Source: Nocardioides luteus (GTDB taxonomy: Bacteria > Actinomycetota > Actinomycetes > Propionibacteriales > Nocardioidaceae). From it: a stretch of DNA of 64,000 bases. The stretch is from the NCBI RefSeq assembly GCF_000960475.2, contig NZ_JZDQ02000006.1, positions 121,454-185,453 of the forward strand. Direction: 5' to 3'. Shown piece by piece: positions 1 to 7,147 of this stretch. The position numbers and the translations under genes were made by a program. The notes beneath the pieces were generated by a model. It had not been told where the DNA came from and did not search any database. It saw only the letters and a program-made list of their open reading frames with translations. How positions within the stretch are numbered: position 1 is the stretch's first letter; every line of letters begins with the position of its first letter.

Positions 1-1
1 G

Positions 2-112
2 CCGGTCGAACTCGTAGTGAGCCCCGAGCGCATCCGCGACCGCAGTTCCGACGATGGCCCCGACGGCCCGGTCACTCTGAGACTCGTTCAGCTCCACGCG
101 ACCAGAGACTAG
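2..112 (+). CDS. 3' end of an unidentified gene (partial)
   Basis: An open frame enters from the left edge and ends at TAG 110-112, giving 36 residues that begin PVELVVSPERIRDRSS and end LHATRD. It is convergent with mshD, and the two stop codons overlap (mshD stops at 109-111). The tail is charged and shows no motif I can assign. The codons look plausible for this genome, but without the upstream part I cannot name the family. Confidence 0.4.
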   Translation, partial: PVELVVSPERIRDRSSDDGPDGPVTLRLVQLHATRD

Positions 113-927
113 CTGCGCGTGTACTGGACGTGCGTGTCCGCCGCGGCGCGCGTGAAGCCGAGGCCTTCGTAGAGACGTACGGCCGGGGTGTTGTCGCCCT
201 CGACATAGAGATGGATCCGCTCGACACCGACGGCGGCCAGATGGTGCAGCCCCAGGAGGGTGACCAGCCTGCCCAGCCCGCGGCCCTGGGCGGAGGGATC
301 GACGCCGACGACGTAGACCTCGCCCTCGGTCTCGCTGTGGCGCTTGGTCCAGTGGAACGCGAGAAGCTTCTCGCCCTCCCACGCGGTGATCAGCCCCGAC
401 GCGTGGAACCAGGGCTCCGACATCCGCTCCCGCAGCCCGGCCTCGTCCAGCGAGCCCTGCTCGGGGTGGTGCGCGAAGGCGGCAGCGTTGACCCGGAGCA
501 GCTCGGCCTCGTCGCCGGGCTCGAAGCCGCGTACGAGGATCCCTTCCGGGGTCTCCGGAGCCGGTGGCAGACCGGCGACCGGGCGTCGCATCACCCACAG
601 CTCACGGGTGCGCTCCCAACCCTGTCTCGTGGCCAGCGCGGCTGCGGCCGGGTTGTCACCGTGCGACCACGCCGTCGTCCCGGCAGGAAGCGAGGGCGCG
701 CGCAGCAGCAGCTGGCGCCCCAGACCGACACCGCGGTGCTGGGTCAGCACCACCAGCGACAGCTCGGTGCCGATCAACAGCCCGAAGCCGCGTACGTCCC
801 CCCAGATCGTGGCGTCCTCCGGACGGTTGCGCAGCGTGAGCAGGGTCGCCTCGTCGAGCGGTGCCACCCCGTCGTACGCCTCGGTCGCCTTCGCGATGTC
901 CAGGACCTGCTCGACGCTGAGTGCCAT
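109..927 (-). CDS. mshD: Mycothiol synthase MshD
   Basis: 272 residues, the normal length for MshD. It acetylates the cysteinyl amine of Cys-GlcN-Ins with acetyl-CoA, the last step of mycothiol synthesis in the cytosol. Two GNAT domains are visible: the N-terminal one has an acetyl-CoA loop near residues 61-74 (HRGVGLGRQLL), and the C-terminal one has a stronger loop near 208-221 (DPSAQGRGLGRLV) followed by the LYEGLGF segment. The start is ATG 927. glnR lies 9 bp upstream on the same strand, the order also found in Mycobacterium (Rv0818 glnR, Rv0819 mshD), which supports the call. Confidence 0.93.
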   Translation of the reverse strand: MALSVEQVLDIAKATEAYDGVAPLDEATLLTLRNRPEDATIWGDVRGFGLLIGTELSLVVLTQHRGVGLGRQLLLRAPSLPAGTTAWSHGDNPAAAALATRQGWERTRELWVMRRPVAGLPPAPETPEGILVRGFEPGDEAELLRVNAAAFAHHPEQGSLDEAGLRERMSEPWFHASGLITAWEGEKLLAFHWTKRHSETEGEVYVVGVDPSAQGRGLGRLVTLLGLHHLAAVGVERIHLYVEGDNTPAVRLYEGLGFTRAAADTHVQYTRS

Positions 928-936
928 AGGAGCAGC

Positions 937-1683
937 CTAGGCGTCGGCCCCCAGGCGAGGAGACGGGGTCAGCCGGGCGCCGTCGGCGGCGGCCTCGTTG
1001 TTCTTCGAGGGCAGCACGAAGCGGTAGCCGACGTTGCGGACGGTGCCGATGAGGGTCTCGTTCTCGGGGCCGAGCTTGGCGCGCAGGCGACGTACGTGGA
1101 CGTCGACGGTGCGGGTGCCGCCGAAGTAGTCGTAGCCCCACACCTCCTGCAGCAGCTGCTGACGGGAGAAGACGCGGCCCGGGTGCTGGGCGAGGAACTT
1201 CAGGAGCTCGAACTCCTTGAAGGTCAGGTCGAGCGGGCGGCCGCCGATCTTGGCGGTGTAGGTGGCGTCGTCGACGACGACCTCGCCGGAGCGGATGACG
1301 TGGGCCTCGGGGTCGGAGGCGTCGCGAGCCGCCGAGATGCGGCCGATCGCGAGCTTGATCCGGGCCTCGAGCTCGGCCGGGCCACAGGTGTGCAGGACGA
1401 CGTCGTCCATGCCCCAGTCGTGGGACACGACGGCGAGGCCACCCTCGGTGGCGATCAGCAGAACGGGGACGTCGGTGCCGGTCGTACGGATCAGACGACA
1501 CAGGTCACGGGCCTGGGCGAGGTCCTGTCGGCCATCCACCAGCAGCAGGTCGGAGTCGGGCGCCTCGAGGAGCGCGCTACCTTCAGCAGGAAGGATCTTC
1601 ACCTGATGGCCGAGGAGCGAGAGCCCCGGAAGGACGTCTGCCGAGGGCTGGAGAGAACTGGTCAACAACAGAAGCGAGCTCAT
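937..1683 (-). CDS. glnR: GlnR-type nitrogen response regulator (OmpR family)
   Basis: 248 residues with an atypical receiver domain (about 1-115) and an OmpR-type winged helix (about 130-230, with [20 protein letters not shown]). The N-terminus [19 protein letters not shown] and D50 in LLLVDGRQD match the orphan regulator GlnR of Streptomyces and Mycobacterium, which controls glutamine synthetase, ammonium transport and nitrite reductase genes without a cognate kinase. No histidine kinase is nearby, as expected for GlnR. The adjacency to mshD is conserved in Mycobacterium. An OmpR regulator of phosphate genes is the main alternative, but the receiver sequence fits GlnR better. Confidence 0.87.
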   Translation of the reverse strand: MSSLLLLTSSLQPSADVLPGLSLLGHQVKILPAEGSALLEAPDSDLLLVDGRQDLAQARDLCRLIRTTGTDVPVLLIATEGGLAVVSHDWGMDDVVLHTCGPAELEARIKLAIGRISAARDASDPEAHVIRSGEVVVDDATYTAKIGGRPLDLTFKEFELLKFLAQHPGRVFSRQQLLQEVWGYDYFGGTRTVDVHVRRLRAKLGPENETLIGTVRNVGYRFVLPSKNNEAAADGARLTPSPRLGADA

Positions 1684-1765
1684 GGGGGTGCCTCTCGGTC
1701 AGAGAAAGAGGAGCACCGAAACGCAACATTGAGCCTCGGTGAGGTGATCGTTGGACCATATTAAC

Positions 1766-1781
1766 GAAACCTCACGGTGAC
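1766..1781 (+). promoter_or_regulatory. Possible GlnR half-sites upstream of glnR and the MoaD-like gene
   Basis: GAAAC (1766-1770), six bases, then GTGAC (1777-1781) matches one pair of the GlnR-box pattern (GAAAC and GTNAC spaced by six). It lies in the divergent region between glnR and the MoaD-like gene. Only one pair is present rather than the usual two, so binding is an inference. Confidence 0.3.
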
Positions 1782-1804
1782 ATAGGAAGGTTGTCCACGA
1801 GAAA

Positions 1805-2074
1805 GTGACGAATGTTATAGAGGTCCGCTACTGGGCGGCGGCCAAGTCGGCGGCCGGGACTCCGTCGGACCAGCTCGAGGTCGACGGCTCCTTGACGCTG
1901 GCCGAGGTCGTACGCCGCGCCGCCGAGCTGCACCCCGGCACCCGCCTCCCCGAGGTCCTGAAGGTCTGCTCGGCACTCATCGGTGACCGTCCGGCCGGTA
2001 CGGGCGACCCCGGTGGGATCGAGGTCCCACCGGGGTCGACGGTCGAGTTCCTCCCTCCGTTCGCTGGTGGCTAG
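1805..2074 (+). CDS. MoaD/ThiS-family sulfur carrier protein
   Basis: 89 residues with a beta-grasp ubiquitin-like pattern and a C-terminal Gly-Gly (EFLPPFAGG), the tail that is adenylated and thiocarboxylated in MoaD and ThiS. It starts at GTG 1805. It is divergent from glnR. No molybdopterin synthase large subunit or ThiG is nearby, so the partner (molybdopterin, thiamin or cysteine synthesis) cannot be decided. The thioredoxin and thiosulfate sulfurtransferase genes just downstream suggest a role in sulfur transfer. Confidence 0.8.
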   Translation: MTNVIEVRYWAAAKSAAGTPSDQLEVDGSLTLAEVVRRAAELHPGTRLPEVLKVCSALIGDRPAGTGDPGGIEVPPGSTVEFLPPFAGG

Positions 2075-2144
2075 ATCAGTGATGGCCGGGGAGCCCGCGC
2101 CCGGCGACTCACCTGCGTAAGGGCCTGCCGGGGCGGGCAGGTCC

Positions 2145-2579
2145 TCAGCTCTCGATCGCGGCGGGCTCCGGCTGGCCGCTCGTGGCGATCTGGATCTTGC
2201 GCGGCTTGGCCTTCTCGGCGACCGGCACGACCAGACGCAGCACGCCGGCGTCGTACGCGGCCTCGATGTGGTCGAGGTCGAGGTTGTCGCCGAGCACGAG
2301 CTGACGGCTGAAGGTGCCGCGCACGCGCTCGTTGGCCAGCATCTGCCAGTCGCCGTTCTTGGCGACCCGCTCGGCCTTGACGGTCAGTACGTTGCGCTCG
2401 ACGTCGAGGTCGATCGTCTCCGGGCTGACACCGGGAAGGTCGAACTCGATGACGAACCGGTCGCCCTCGCGCCAGGCGTCCATCGGCATCACGGCCGGAC
2501 GGTTGGTGGTGCCCCCGCCCAGGAGCTGCTGGGTGATGCGATCGAACTCGCGGAACGGATCGGTGCTTCGGATCAGCAT
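2145..2579 (-). CDS. Hsp20/alpha-crystallin small heat-shock protein
   Basis: 144 residues. An alpha-crystallin domain spans about residues 33-125, with the canonical [25 protein letters not shown] strand region and the [19 protein letters not shown] motif near its end, followed by a short tail. It acts as an ATP-independent holdase that binds unfolding proteins in the cytosol. A strong ribosome binding site (GAGGAG) precedes ATG 2579. It is divergent from a small MerR/HspR-like gene, the usual pairing for autoregulated heat-shock genes, so heat or stress control is likely. Confidence 0.92.
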   Translation of the reverse strand: MLIRSTDPFREFDRITQQLLGGGTTNRPAVMPMDAWREGDRFVIEFDLPGVSPETIDLDVERNVLTVKAERVAKNGDWQMLANERVRGTFSRQLVLGDNLDLDHIEAAYDAGVLRLVVPVAEKAKPRKIQIATSGQPEPAAIES

Positions 2580-2625
2580 GATTCCCTCCTCACGGGATCT
2601 ATATCAGCGGATACACCTTTTATAT

Positions 2626-2644
2626 ATTCCAGAGCCTAGGGAAT
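2626..2644. promoter_or_regulatory. Possible operator between hsp20 and the MerR-like gene
   Basis: A dyad ATTCC-N9-GGAAT lies in the AT-rich divergent region (2580-2672), beside the TATATA-rich stretch near 2620. It is not the classical HAIR sequence bound by HspR. Assignment to the neighbouring MerR-like protein is from position only. Confidence 0.3.
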
Positions 2645-2672
2645 TTCAAGCCCACATGTCAGAATCGATCCT

Positions 2673-2963
2673 GTGAAGGAGCGAACCAGGGCCGTCTACG
2701 CCATCTCCGTGGCCGCCGAGATGGCCGAGATGCAGATCCAGAACCTCCGCGTCTACGAGCGCCGCGGGCTGGTCGACCCTGCGCGCACCGCGGGCGGCAC
2801 CCGGCTCTACTCCGTCGCCGACATCGAGCGGCTCATCCGTATCCGGGACCTGCTCGCCGACGGTCTCAACCTCGCCGGCATCGCTCGTGTGCTGGACCTC
2901 GAGGAGGACGTACGCCGCCTGAAAGCGGTCAACGAGAGGCTTCGGCGCGCCTCGGGGGAATGA
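2673..2963 (+). CDS. Small MerR-family regulator (HspR-like)
   Basis: 96 residues. A MerR winged helix covers most of the protein: YAISVAAEMAEMQIQNLRVYERRGLV, then GGTRLYSVADIERL and the dimerisation helix DLLADGLNLAGIARVLDLEEDV. The length and the ISVAAEM(A)..QNLRxYE signature match HspR-type repressors, and the divergent hsp20 is the obvious target. The start is GTG 2673 with a poor ribosome binding site. Its stop overlaps the upstream ATG of the following frame (ATGA at 2960), although a later start is preferred for that gene. Confidence 0.8.
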   Translation: MKERTRAVYAISVAAEMAEMQIQNLRVYERRGLVDPARTAGGTRLYSVADIERLIRIRDLLADGLNLAGIARVLDLEEDVRRLKAVNERLRRASGE

Positions 2964-2992
2964 GCGGCGCGGGTTACCGGTTCAATAGACAC

Positions 2993-3454
2993 ATGAGCAC
3001 CGGATCCTGGATCGCCGTCATCGCGATAGCCGTCGCCCTGGGCTTCGGCCTGTTCCGGCTGCTCACCGACGGCCGCTTCCGAGGCACGAAGGAGCTCCAC
3101 GTGGCCCACGAGGATCACGCGCCCGAGCCGCACGCGTGGAATGCGGTGACCGACGCGCTGGGCGAGACCGAGCTCGGTGACCGCGCGACGCTGGTGCAGT
3201 TCTCCAGCGCCTTCTGCGCGCCCTGCCGGGCGACCCGGAGGATCCTCGGCGAGGTCGCCGAGATCGTTCCGGGTGTCGTCCACCTCGAGATCGACGCCGA
3301 GCACCACCTCGACCTGGTCCGCCGGCTCGACGTCCTGCGGACTCCCACCACGCTGGTGCTGGACGGCGCCGGCAACGAGGTCGCCCGGGCTTCCGGCGCC
3401 CCGCGCAAGGAGCAGGTGCTGAGCGCGATCCCGGCCTACGATCTCGAATCCTGA
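2993..3454 (+). CDS. Membrane-anchored thioredoxin-like protein (ThiX-like)
   Basis: 153 residues from ATG 2993. One N-terminal membrane helix (about residues 4-24) leads into a thioredoxin fold whose active site is FCAPCR (Cys75 and Cys78). The cis-proline segment is LRTPTTLVLDG. It probably reduces disulfides or persulfides at the membrane. An in-frame upstream ATG at 2960 would overlap the MerR stop, but it adds 11 residues before the natural anchor, so 2993 is preferred. In Mycobacterium a thioredoxin gene (Rv0816c) sits beside the same sulfurtransferase cluster, which supports a role in sulfur metabolism. Confidence 0.85.
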   Translation: MSTGSWIAVIAIAVALGFGLFRLLTDGRFRGTKELHVAHEDHAPEPHAWNAVTDALGETELGDRATLVQFSSAFCAPCRATRRILGEVAEIVPGVVHLEIDAEHHLDLVRRLDVLRTPTTLVLDGAGNEVARASGAPRKEQVLSAIPAYDLES

Positions 3455-3483
3455 CACGCCGGTCCGTATTCCGAGACATTCGT

Positions 3484-3512
3484 TTCGTGCCCGTCGAGCA
3501 TCGCGCTACTGT
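3484..3512 (+). promoter_or_regulatory. Promoter of the cysA operon leader
   Basis: A -10 hexamer TACTGT (3507-3512) lies six bases before the ATG at 3519, with a TTCGTG-like -35 region at about 3484-3489. The short gap implies that transcription begins at or next to the A of the start codon, so the leader peptide would be translated from a leaderless mRNA. Confidence 0.5.
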
Positions 3513-3518
3513 CTTCGC

Positions 3519-3599
3519 ATGTTCTCGACCATGCTGACCAAGCGCCGCGCAGTGGATCACTGCCGCGTGCGCTCGGCGCTGTGTCGTTCCTGCCGCTGA
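3519..3599 (+). CDS. Cysteine-containing leader peptide of the sulfur operon
   Basis: A 26-codon frame, ATG 3519 to TGA 3599, encodes a basic peptide with the segment LTKRRAVDHCRVRSALCRSC and three cysteines at positions 15, 22 and 25. The KRR-VD-RV-SALC pattern matches the actinobacterial leader-peptide class found before sulfur genes. In Mycobacterium, leaderless cysteine-rich short frames before the homologous DUF4395-cysA2-sseC operon act as cysteine-responsive attenuators. Here the frame precedes the same three genes by about 100 bp. The regulatory role is inferred from position, cysteine codons and the downstream hairpin. Confidence 0.75.
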   Translation: MFSTMLTKRRAVDHCRVRSALCRSCR

Positions 3600-3611
3600 T
3601 TCCCTGAGATT

Positions 3612-3628
3612 TGTCGACCCAGTCGACA
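3612..3628 (+). promoter_or_regulatory. Hairpin after the leader peptide (possible attenuator)
   Basis: TGTCGAC, a three-base loop CCA, then GTCGACA forms a perfect 7-bp stem 12 bases after the leader stop. It has no T-run, so it is not a classical terminator. It could mask downstream sequence or act with ribosome stalling at the cysteine codons. Confidence 0.4.
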
Positions 3629-3696
3629 CCGGGGATCGCTTTCGCCTGTCAGGCTCGTCCTGACGACCTCCCCTCCACTCTCGCAGGAGCACACCT

Positions 3697-4158
3697 ATGT
3701 CTGAGACCTCGAGCAAGACGGCGACGCAGGCCGGAATCGACCCTCGTGGCCCGCAGTTCACCGCGGCGCTGACCGTTGTCGTGATCATCCTGGCCCTGCT
3801 GCTGCCGCAGCCATGGGCTCTGGTGGTCACGGTCATCCAGACCGTGCTCTTCGCGATCGGGGCCGGTCTCGGCGTTCAGCGGACCCCCCACGCCTGGCTC
3901 TTCAAGAAGTTCGTACGTCCCCGCCTCGGCGCGCCGGACGAGCTCGAGGACCCGGCACCGCCCCGGTTCGCCCAGGGGGTCGGCCTCGCCTTCCTGCTGG
4001 TCGCGCTCGTGGGCTACCTCGTCGGCGCCACGCTCGTGGCGCAGATCGCCCTCGGCCTCGCGCTGGTCGCGGCCGTGCTCAATGCCGTCTTCCGGTTCTG
4101 CCTCGGCTGCGAGCTCTACCTGCTGATCAGGCGACTGGGTCCTTCCCCGTCGGCCTGA
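3697..4158 (+). CDS. DUF4395 membrane protein
   Basis: 153 residues with about four hydrophobic helices (roughly 20-60 and 90-140). The C-terminal helix carries a CxxC pair, FCLGCELYLL (Cys135 and Cys138), typical of the DUF4395 family and suited to redox or persulfide handling at the membrane. It lies between the leader peptide and cysA, as in Mycobacterium (Rv0817c, Rv0815c), so it is probably part of a thiosulfate or sulfane-sulfur system. ATG 3697 has a GCAGGAG ribosome binding site. Its biochemical activity is not known to me. Confidence 0.85.
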   Translation: MSETSSKTATQAGIDPRGPQFTAALTVVVIILALLLPQPWALVVTVIQTVLFAIGAGLGVQRTPHAWLFKKFVRPRLGAPDELEDPAPPRFAQGVGLAFLLVALVGYLVGATLVAQIALGLALVAAVLNAVFRFCLGCELYLLIRRLGPSPSA

Positions 4159-4194
4159 GCCCTGAACGCAAGAAACACAACGAAAGGTACCTAG

Positions 4195-5043
4195 ATGACC
4201 CGCGAGAACTCCCTCGTCTCCGCCCAGTGGGTGGAGGAGCACCTCGATGACCCGAAGGTGGTGCTGATCGAGGTCGACGAAGACACCACGGCCTACGACA
4301 AGGGCCACATCAAGGGTGCCATCAAGCTGGACTGGACCACCGACCTGCAGGACCAGGTCCGCCGCGACTTCGTCAACAAGGACCAGTTCTCCGCTCTGCT
4401 CTCCGAGCGCGGCGTCGCCAACGACGACACCGTGGTGCTCTACGGCGGCAACAACAACTGGTTCGCCGCGTACGCCTTCTGGTACTTCAAGCTCTACGGC
4501 CACCAGGACGTCAAGCTGCTCGACGGCGGTCGCAAGAAGTGGGAGCTCGACTCCCGCGAGCTGACCGACGAGGCCGTCACCCGCGAGGCGACCACCTACA
4601 CCGCGCAGGAGCAGGACCACTCGATCCGCGCCTTCCGTGACGAGGTCGTCGAGGCCATCGGCACCCAGAACCTGGTCGACGTGCGTTCGCCCGACGAGTT
4701 CGCCGGCCGCCTCCTCGCCCCGGCCCACCTCCCGCAGGAGCAGGCCCAGCGTGCCGGTCACATCCCGACCGCGGCCAACGTCCCGTGGTCCAAGGCGGCC
4801 AACGACGACGGCACCTTCCGCTCCGACGAGGAGCTCAAGGAGATCTACACCGAGGCCGGCGTCGACTGGAGCAAGGACACCATCGCCTACTGCCGCATCG
4901 GCGAGCGCTCCTCGCACACCTGGTTCGTGCTCAAGGAGCTCCTCGGCCAGGAGAACGTGAAGAACTACGACGGCTCGTGGACCGAGTACGGCTCCCTCGT
5001 CGGCGTTCCGGTCGTCACCGGCGACGAGCCCGGGGAGGCCTGA
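4195..5043 (+). CDS. cysA: Thiosulfate sulfurtransferase (rhodanese), CysA2/SseA type
   Basis: 282 residues with tandem rhodanese domains. The C-terminal domain carries the active-site loop YCRIGERSSH with catalytic Cys233, which forms the persulfide. The N-terminal domain is the inactive structural one. The enzyme moves sulfane sulfur from thiosulfate to an acceptor thiol or cyanide in the cytosol. The order DUF4395, cysA, sseC is the same as in Mycobacterium. Start ATG 4195 follows an AACGAAAGG ribosome binding site. The name cysA here means the mycobacterial sulfurtransferase, not the sulfate ABC ATPase of E. coli. Confidence 0.93.
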   Translation: MTRENSLVSAQWVEEHLDDPKVVLIEVDEDTTAYDKGHIKGAIKLDWTTDLQDQVRRDFVNKDQFSALLSERGVANDDTVVLYGGNNNWFAAYAFWYFKLYGHQDVKLLDGGRKKWELDSRELTDEAVTREATTYTAQEQDHSIRAFRDEVVEAIGTQNLVDVRSPDEFAGRLLAPAHLPQEQAQRAGHIPTAANVPWSKAANDDGTFRSDEELKEIYTEAGVDWSKDTIAYCRIGERSSHTWFVLKELLGQENVKNYDGSWTEYGSLVGVPVVTGDEPGEA

Positions 5044-5045
5044 GC

Positions 5046-5345
5046 ATGTGCGGAGCAACTGAGGGCGGGCTCTCGCTCGCCGGCGTCGACGTCGCCAAGG
5101 AAGCAGTCATCCAGGGTCAGGTGACCCGTGGCGGCGAGCCGGTCCACGGCGCGTACGTCCGGCTGCTCGACCGCACCGGCGAGTTCACCGCCGAGGTGCC
5201 CACCTCGGCCACCGGCCACTTCCGGTTCTTCGCCGGCGACGGCGAGTGGACCCTGCGCACGCTCGCGCCGAAGGCCGAGCCCGTGGACAAGAAGGTCCAC
5301 GCCGCGGTCGGCAACGTCGCCGAGGTGACCATCCCGATCGGCTGA
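5046..5345 (+). CDS. sseC: DUF1416 protein SseC
   Basis: 99 residues beginning MCGATEGG. The sequence folds as a small beta-sandwich of transthyretin or carboxypeptidase-regulatory type (VIQGQVTRGGEPVHGAYVRLLD, then GHFRFFAGDGEWTLRTLAP), which is the DUF1416 signature. It starts three bases after the cysA stop, so it is translationally linked to it. SseC accompanies CysA2 throughout actinobacteria. A sulfur-transfer partner role is inferred from that association only. Cys2 is the sole cysteine and could be functional. A strong terminator follows. Confidence 0.88.
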   Translation: MCGATEGGLSLAGVDVAKEAVIQGQVTRGGEPVHGAYVRLLDRTGEFTAEVPTSATGHFRFFAGDGEWTLRTLAPKAEPVDKKVHAAVGNVAEVTIPIG

Positions 5346-5356
5346 CGATCCCTTTG

Positions 5357-5407
5357 ACGTGGGAGCCCCGGTGTCACTGGTTGACACCGGGGCTCCCACG
5401 TTGTTTT
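5357..5407 (+). terminator. Rho-independent terminator of the sulfur operon
   Basis: A perfect 20-bp stem (5357-5376 and 5382-5401) with a five-base loop CTGGT is followed by TGTTTT. It begins 11 bases after the sseC stop. Confidence 0.92.
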
Positions 5408-5452
5408 GCCATCGTCTGGCGGAGATATTGCGGTCGATTGCCTGATTGGCGC

Positions 5453-5464
5453 TAGATTGTCCGG
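5453..5464 (+). promoter_or_regulatory. Leaderless-type -10 element for the BKACE gene
   Basis: TAGATT (5453-5458) lies six bases before GTG 5465, the spacing expected when transcription starts at the initiation codon. Confidence 0.45.
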
Positions 5465-6289
5465 GTGACTGGACTGCTTGTGACCGTGGCGCCGACCGGG
5501 GCGGAGACCGCGAAGGAAGACTGCCCGCAGCTGCCGACGACGCTGGAGGAGCTGGTGGCGACGGCCGTCGAGTGCGAGGAGGCGGGGGCGCGGATGATCC
5601 ACGTCCACATCCGCGACGACGACCACGCGCCGACGCTCGACCTGGGGCGACTCACCGAGACGGTCGACGCGCTCCACGAGAAGACCGAGCTGATCGTGCA
5701 GCTCTCCACCGGCGGCTCGGTCCACGACCCGCTGGACAAGCGGCTGAAGGTGCTCGACGCGGGACCGGACTCGTGCTCGCTGACCATGGGCACCACCAAC
5801 TTCGGCGACGACGTCTTCTCCAACCCGTGGCCGTTCATCACCGAGCTCTACCAGTTGACCCAGGAGCGCGGTGTGGTGCCGGAGTTCGAGCTCTTCGACC
5901 TCGGCCACGTCGCAGCGCTGCAGCGGCTGCTGGGGAAGTACGGGCTGCCCGCCGGCGGCAAGGTCCACGTCGACTTCGTGATGGGTGTGCCGGGTGGCAT
6001 GCCGGGCACCTCGGCGGCCCTGGTCGCAGCTGTCGCGGCGTTACCGGCCGAGGTCACCTCCTGGTCGGCGACCGGTATCGGCCGCTCGACCCTCCCGGTG
6101 ATGCTCACCTCGCTGGCCATGGGCGGCCACCTGCGGGTCGGGATGGAGGACGTCCTCACCCTCGCCAAGGGTGTCCCGGTCGACGCCAACCGGCAGCTCG
6201 TCGAGCGAGCCGTCGAAGCCGCCGCGGTCGCGCAGCGCGAGCCGATGAGCACCGACGAGGCCTGGGCCCTTCTCGGTCTGAAGCGGTAA
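5465..6289 (+). CDS. BKACE-family beta-keto acid cleavage enzyme (DUF849)
   Basis: 274 residues, GTG start. The family condenses a beta-keto acid with acetyl-CoA and splits it into acetoacetate and a new acyl-CoA using a metal. The HVH pair at 46 and 48 (GARMIHVHIRD) supplies zinc ligands, and the GTTNFGDDVFSNPW and FELFDLGHV segments and the VGMED loop near the C-terminus are typical. The Kce member acts on 3-keto-5-aminohexanoate, but no lysine-fermentation genes are nearby, so the substrate here is unknown. The gene stands alone between a terminator and a repeat array. Confidence 0.85.
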   Translation: MTGLLVTVAPTGAETAKEDCPQLPTTLEELVATAVECEEAGARMIHVHIRDDDHAPTLDLGRLTETVDALHEKTELIVQLSTGGSVHDPLDKRLKVLDAGPDSCSLTMGTTNFGDDVFSNPWPFITELYQLTQERGVVPEFELFDLGHVAALQRLLGKYGLPAGGKVHVDFVMGVPGGMPGTSAALVAAVAALPAEVTSWSATGIGRSTLPVMLTSLAMGGHLRVGMEDVLTLAKGVPVDANRQLVERAVEAAAVAQREPMSTDEAWALLGLKR

Positions 6290-6297
6290 ACCGTCCC

Positions 6298-6583
6298 GCC
6301 GACTCGGCGCGTCTGTCTCGTTTCGGGTTGCCGACTCGGCGGGTCTGTCTCGTTTCGGGTTGCCGAGTCGGCGGGTCTGTCTCGTTTCGAGTTGCCGACT
6401 CGGCGCGTCTGTCCCGGTCTTCGCCGCGAACGCGTTCCAGGCCGGGACATTCGGGCCGACTCGGCAGGATCTAGCGGGACATTCGCGCCGACTCGGTGGG
6501 CAGTTGTGGGACAGATGCGCCGAGTCGGCGCGTCATGACGAGCCGACTCGGCCGGGATCTTGGTCAGGTTGCGCCGACTCGGC
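6298..6583. repeat. Phased palindromic repeat array (GCCGACTCGGC cores)
   Basis: Eleven-base palindromic cores GCCGA(C/G)TCGGC start at 6298, 6330, 6362, 6394, 6455, 6487 (one mismatch), 6519, 6542 and 6573. Spacing is 32 bp within the left block and within the 6455-6519 block. Linkers carry TGTCTCG or TGTCCCG in the left half and the complement CGGGACA or GGGACAG in the right half. Three core pairs (6394/6455, 6362/6487, 6330/6519) are exactly symmetric about 6429.5, close to another palindrome, GAACGCGTTC (6428-6437). The array lies between convergent genes and continues into the 3' end of the TetR gene. It is not a CRISPR. Confidence 0.85.
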
Positions 6584-7132
6584 GGTGAGGTAGCGGTCGA
6601 TCGTCGGGGCGACCCATGCGACGATCTCGTCGATGTCCATGTCGACGATGGGTGGGAGCACGAGTACGTAGCGGCCCAGTGCGATGCCCAGGAGCTGGGA
6701 GGCGGCGAGGGCGGCGCGACGTGGCGCCTGGGACGGGTCGGGGGACACGGGAGCCACGGCGCGGGCGACCTGGGCGGCGAAGATGCTCCGCATCTGCTCC
6801 GCCGCGGCGGGGTCCGAGGCGGCACGGCGCAGGAGTGCCATCAGGGTGCCGTCGGAGTCCCACATGCGTACGAAATGGGTGACCAGTGTGCGGCCGACCT
6901 CGTCGCGGGGGATCTCGGTGAGGTCGGGCAGCGCCAGGTCGATCGCCGCGGCGGCGGTGAACAGCTCCTCCTTGCTGCCGAAGTAGCGCATCACCATCGA
7001 CGGGTCGATCTGTGCCTCCGAGGCGATCGCGCGGATGGTGGTGCGGTCGAATCCCTGGCGCGCGAAGTGTTCGCGCGCGACGGCGAGGATGCGTTCGCGG
7101 GTCTCGGCGCCGGATCGGCGCGTGTCAGCCAT
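6533..7132 (-). CDS. TetR-family transcriptional regulator
   Basis: 199 residues. The N-terminal TetR helix-turn-helix spans about 10-57 (TRERILAVAREHFARQGFDRTTIRAIASEAQIDPSMVMRYFGSKEEL split across three helices). The C-terminal ligand domain is of the TetR_C_17 type and ends near DRYLT. The last 16 codons (AESAQPDQDPGRVGSS) and the TGA are encoded inside the neighbouring palindromic array, so the tail is probably recruited repeat DNA. It is divergent from an FAD monooxygenase with three operator-like palindromes between them, so it likely represses that gene and itself. Confidence 0.9.
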   Translation of the reverse strand: MADTRRSGAETRERILAVAREHFARQGFDRTTIRAIASEAQIDPSMVMRYFGSKEELFTAAAAIDLALPDLTEIPRDEVGRTLVTHFVRMWDSDGTLMALLRRAASDPAAAEQMRSIFAAQVARAVAPVSPDPSQAPRRAALAASQLLGIALGRYVLVLPPIVDMDIDEIVAWVAPTIDRYLTAESAQPDQDPGRVGSS

Positions 7133-7147
7133 GCCAACAAGTGTAGG

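Noticed and set aside
2626..2644. HAIR element for HspR
   Set aside because: The sequence is ATTCC-N9-GGAAT rather than CTTGAGT-N7-ACTCAAG, so it is listed only as a possible operator.
6298..6583. CRISPR array
   Set aside because: The repeated core is only 11 bp and self-palindromic, linkers are repeated and inverted rather than unique, and no cas gene is present.
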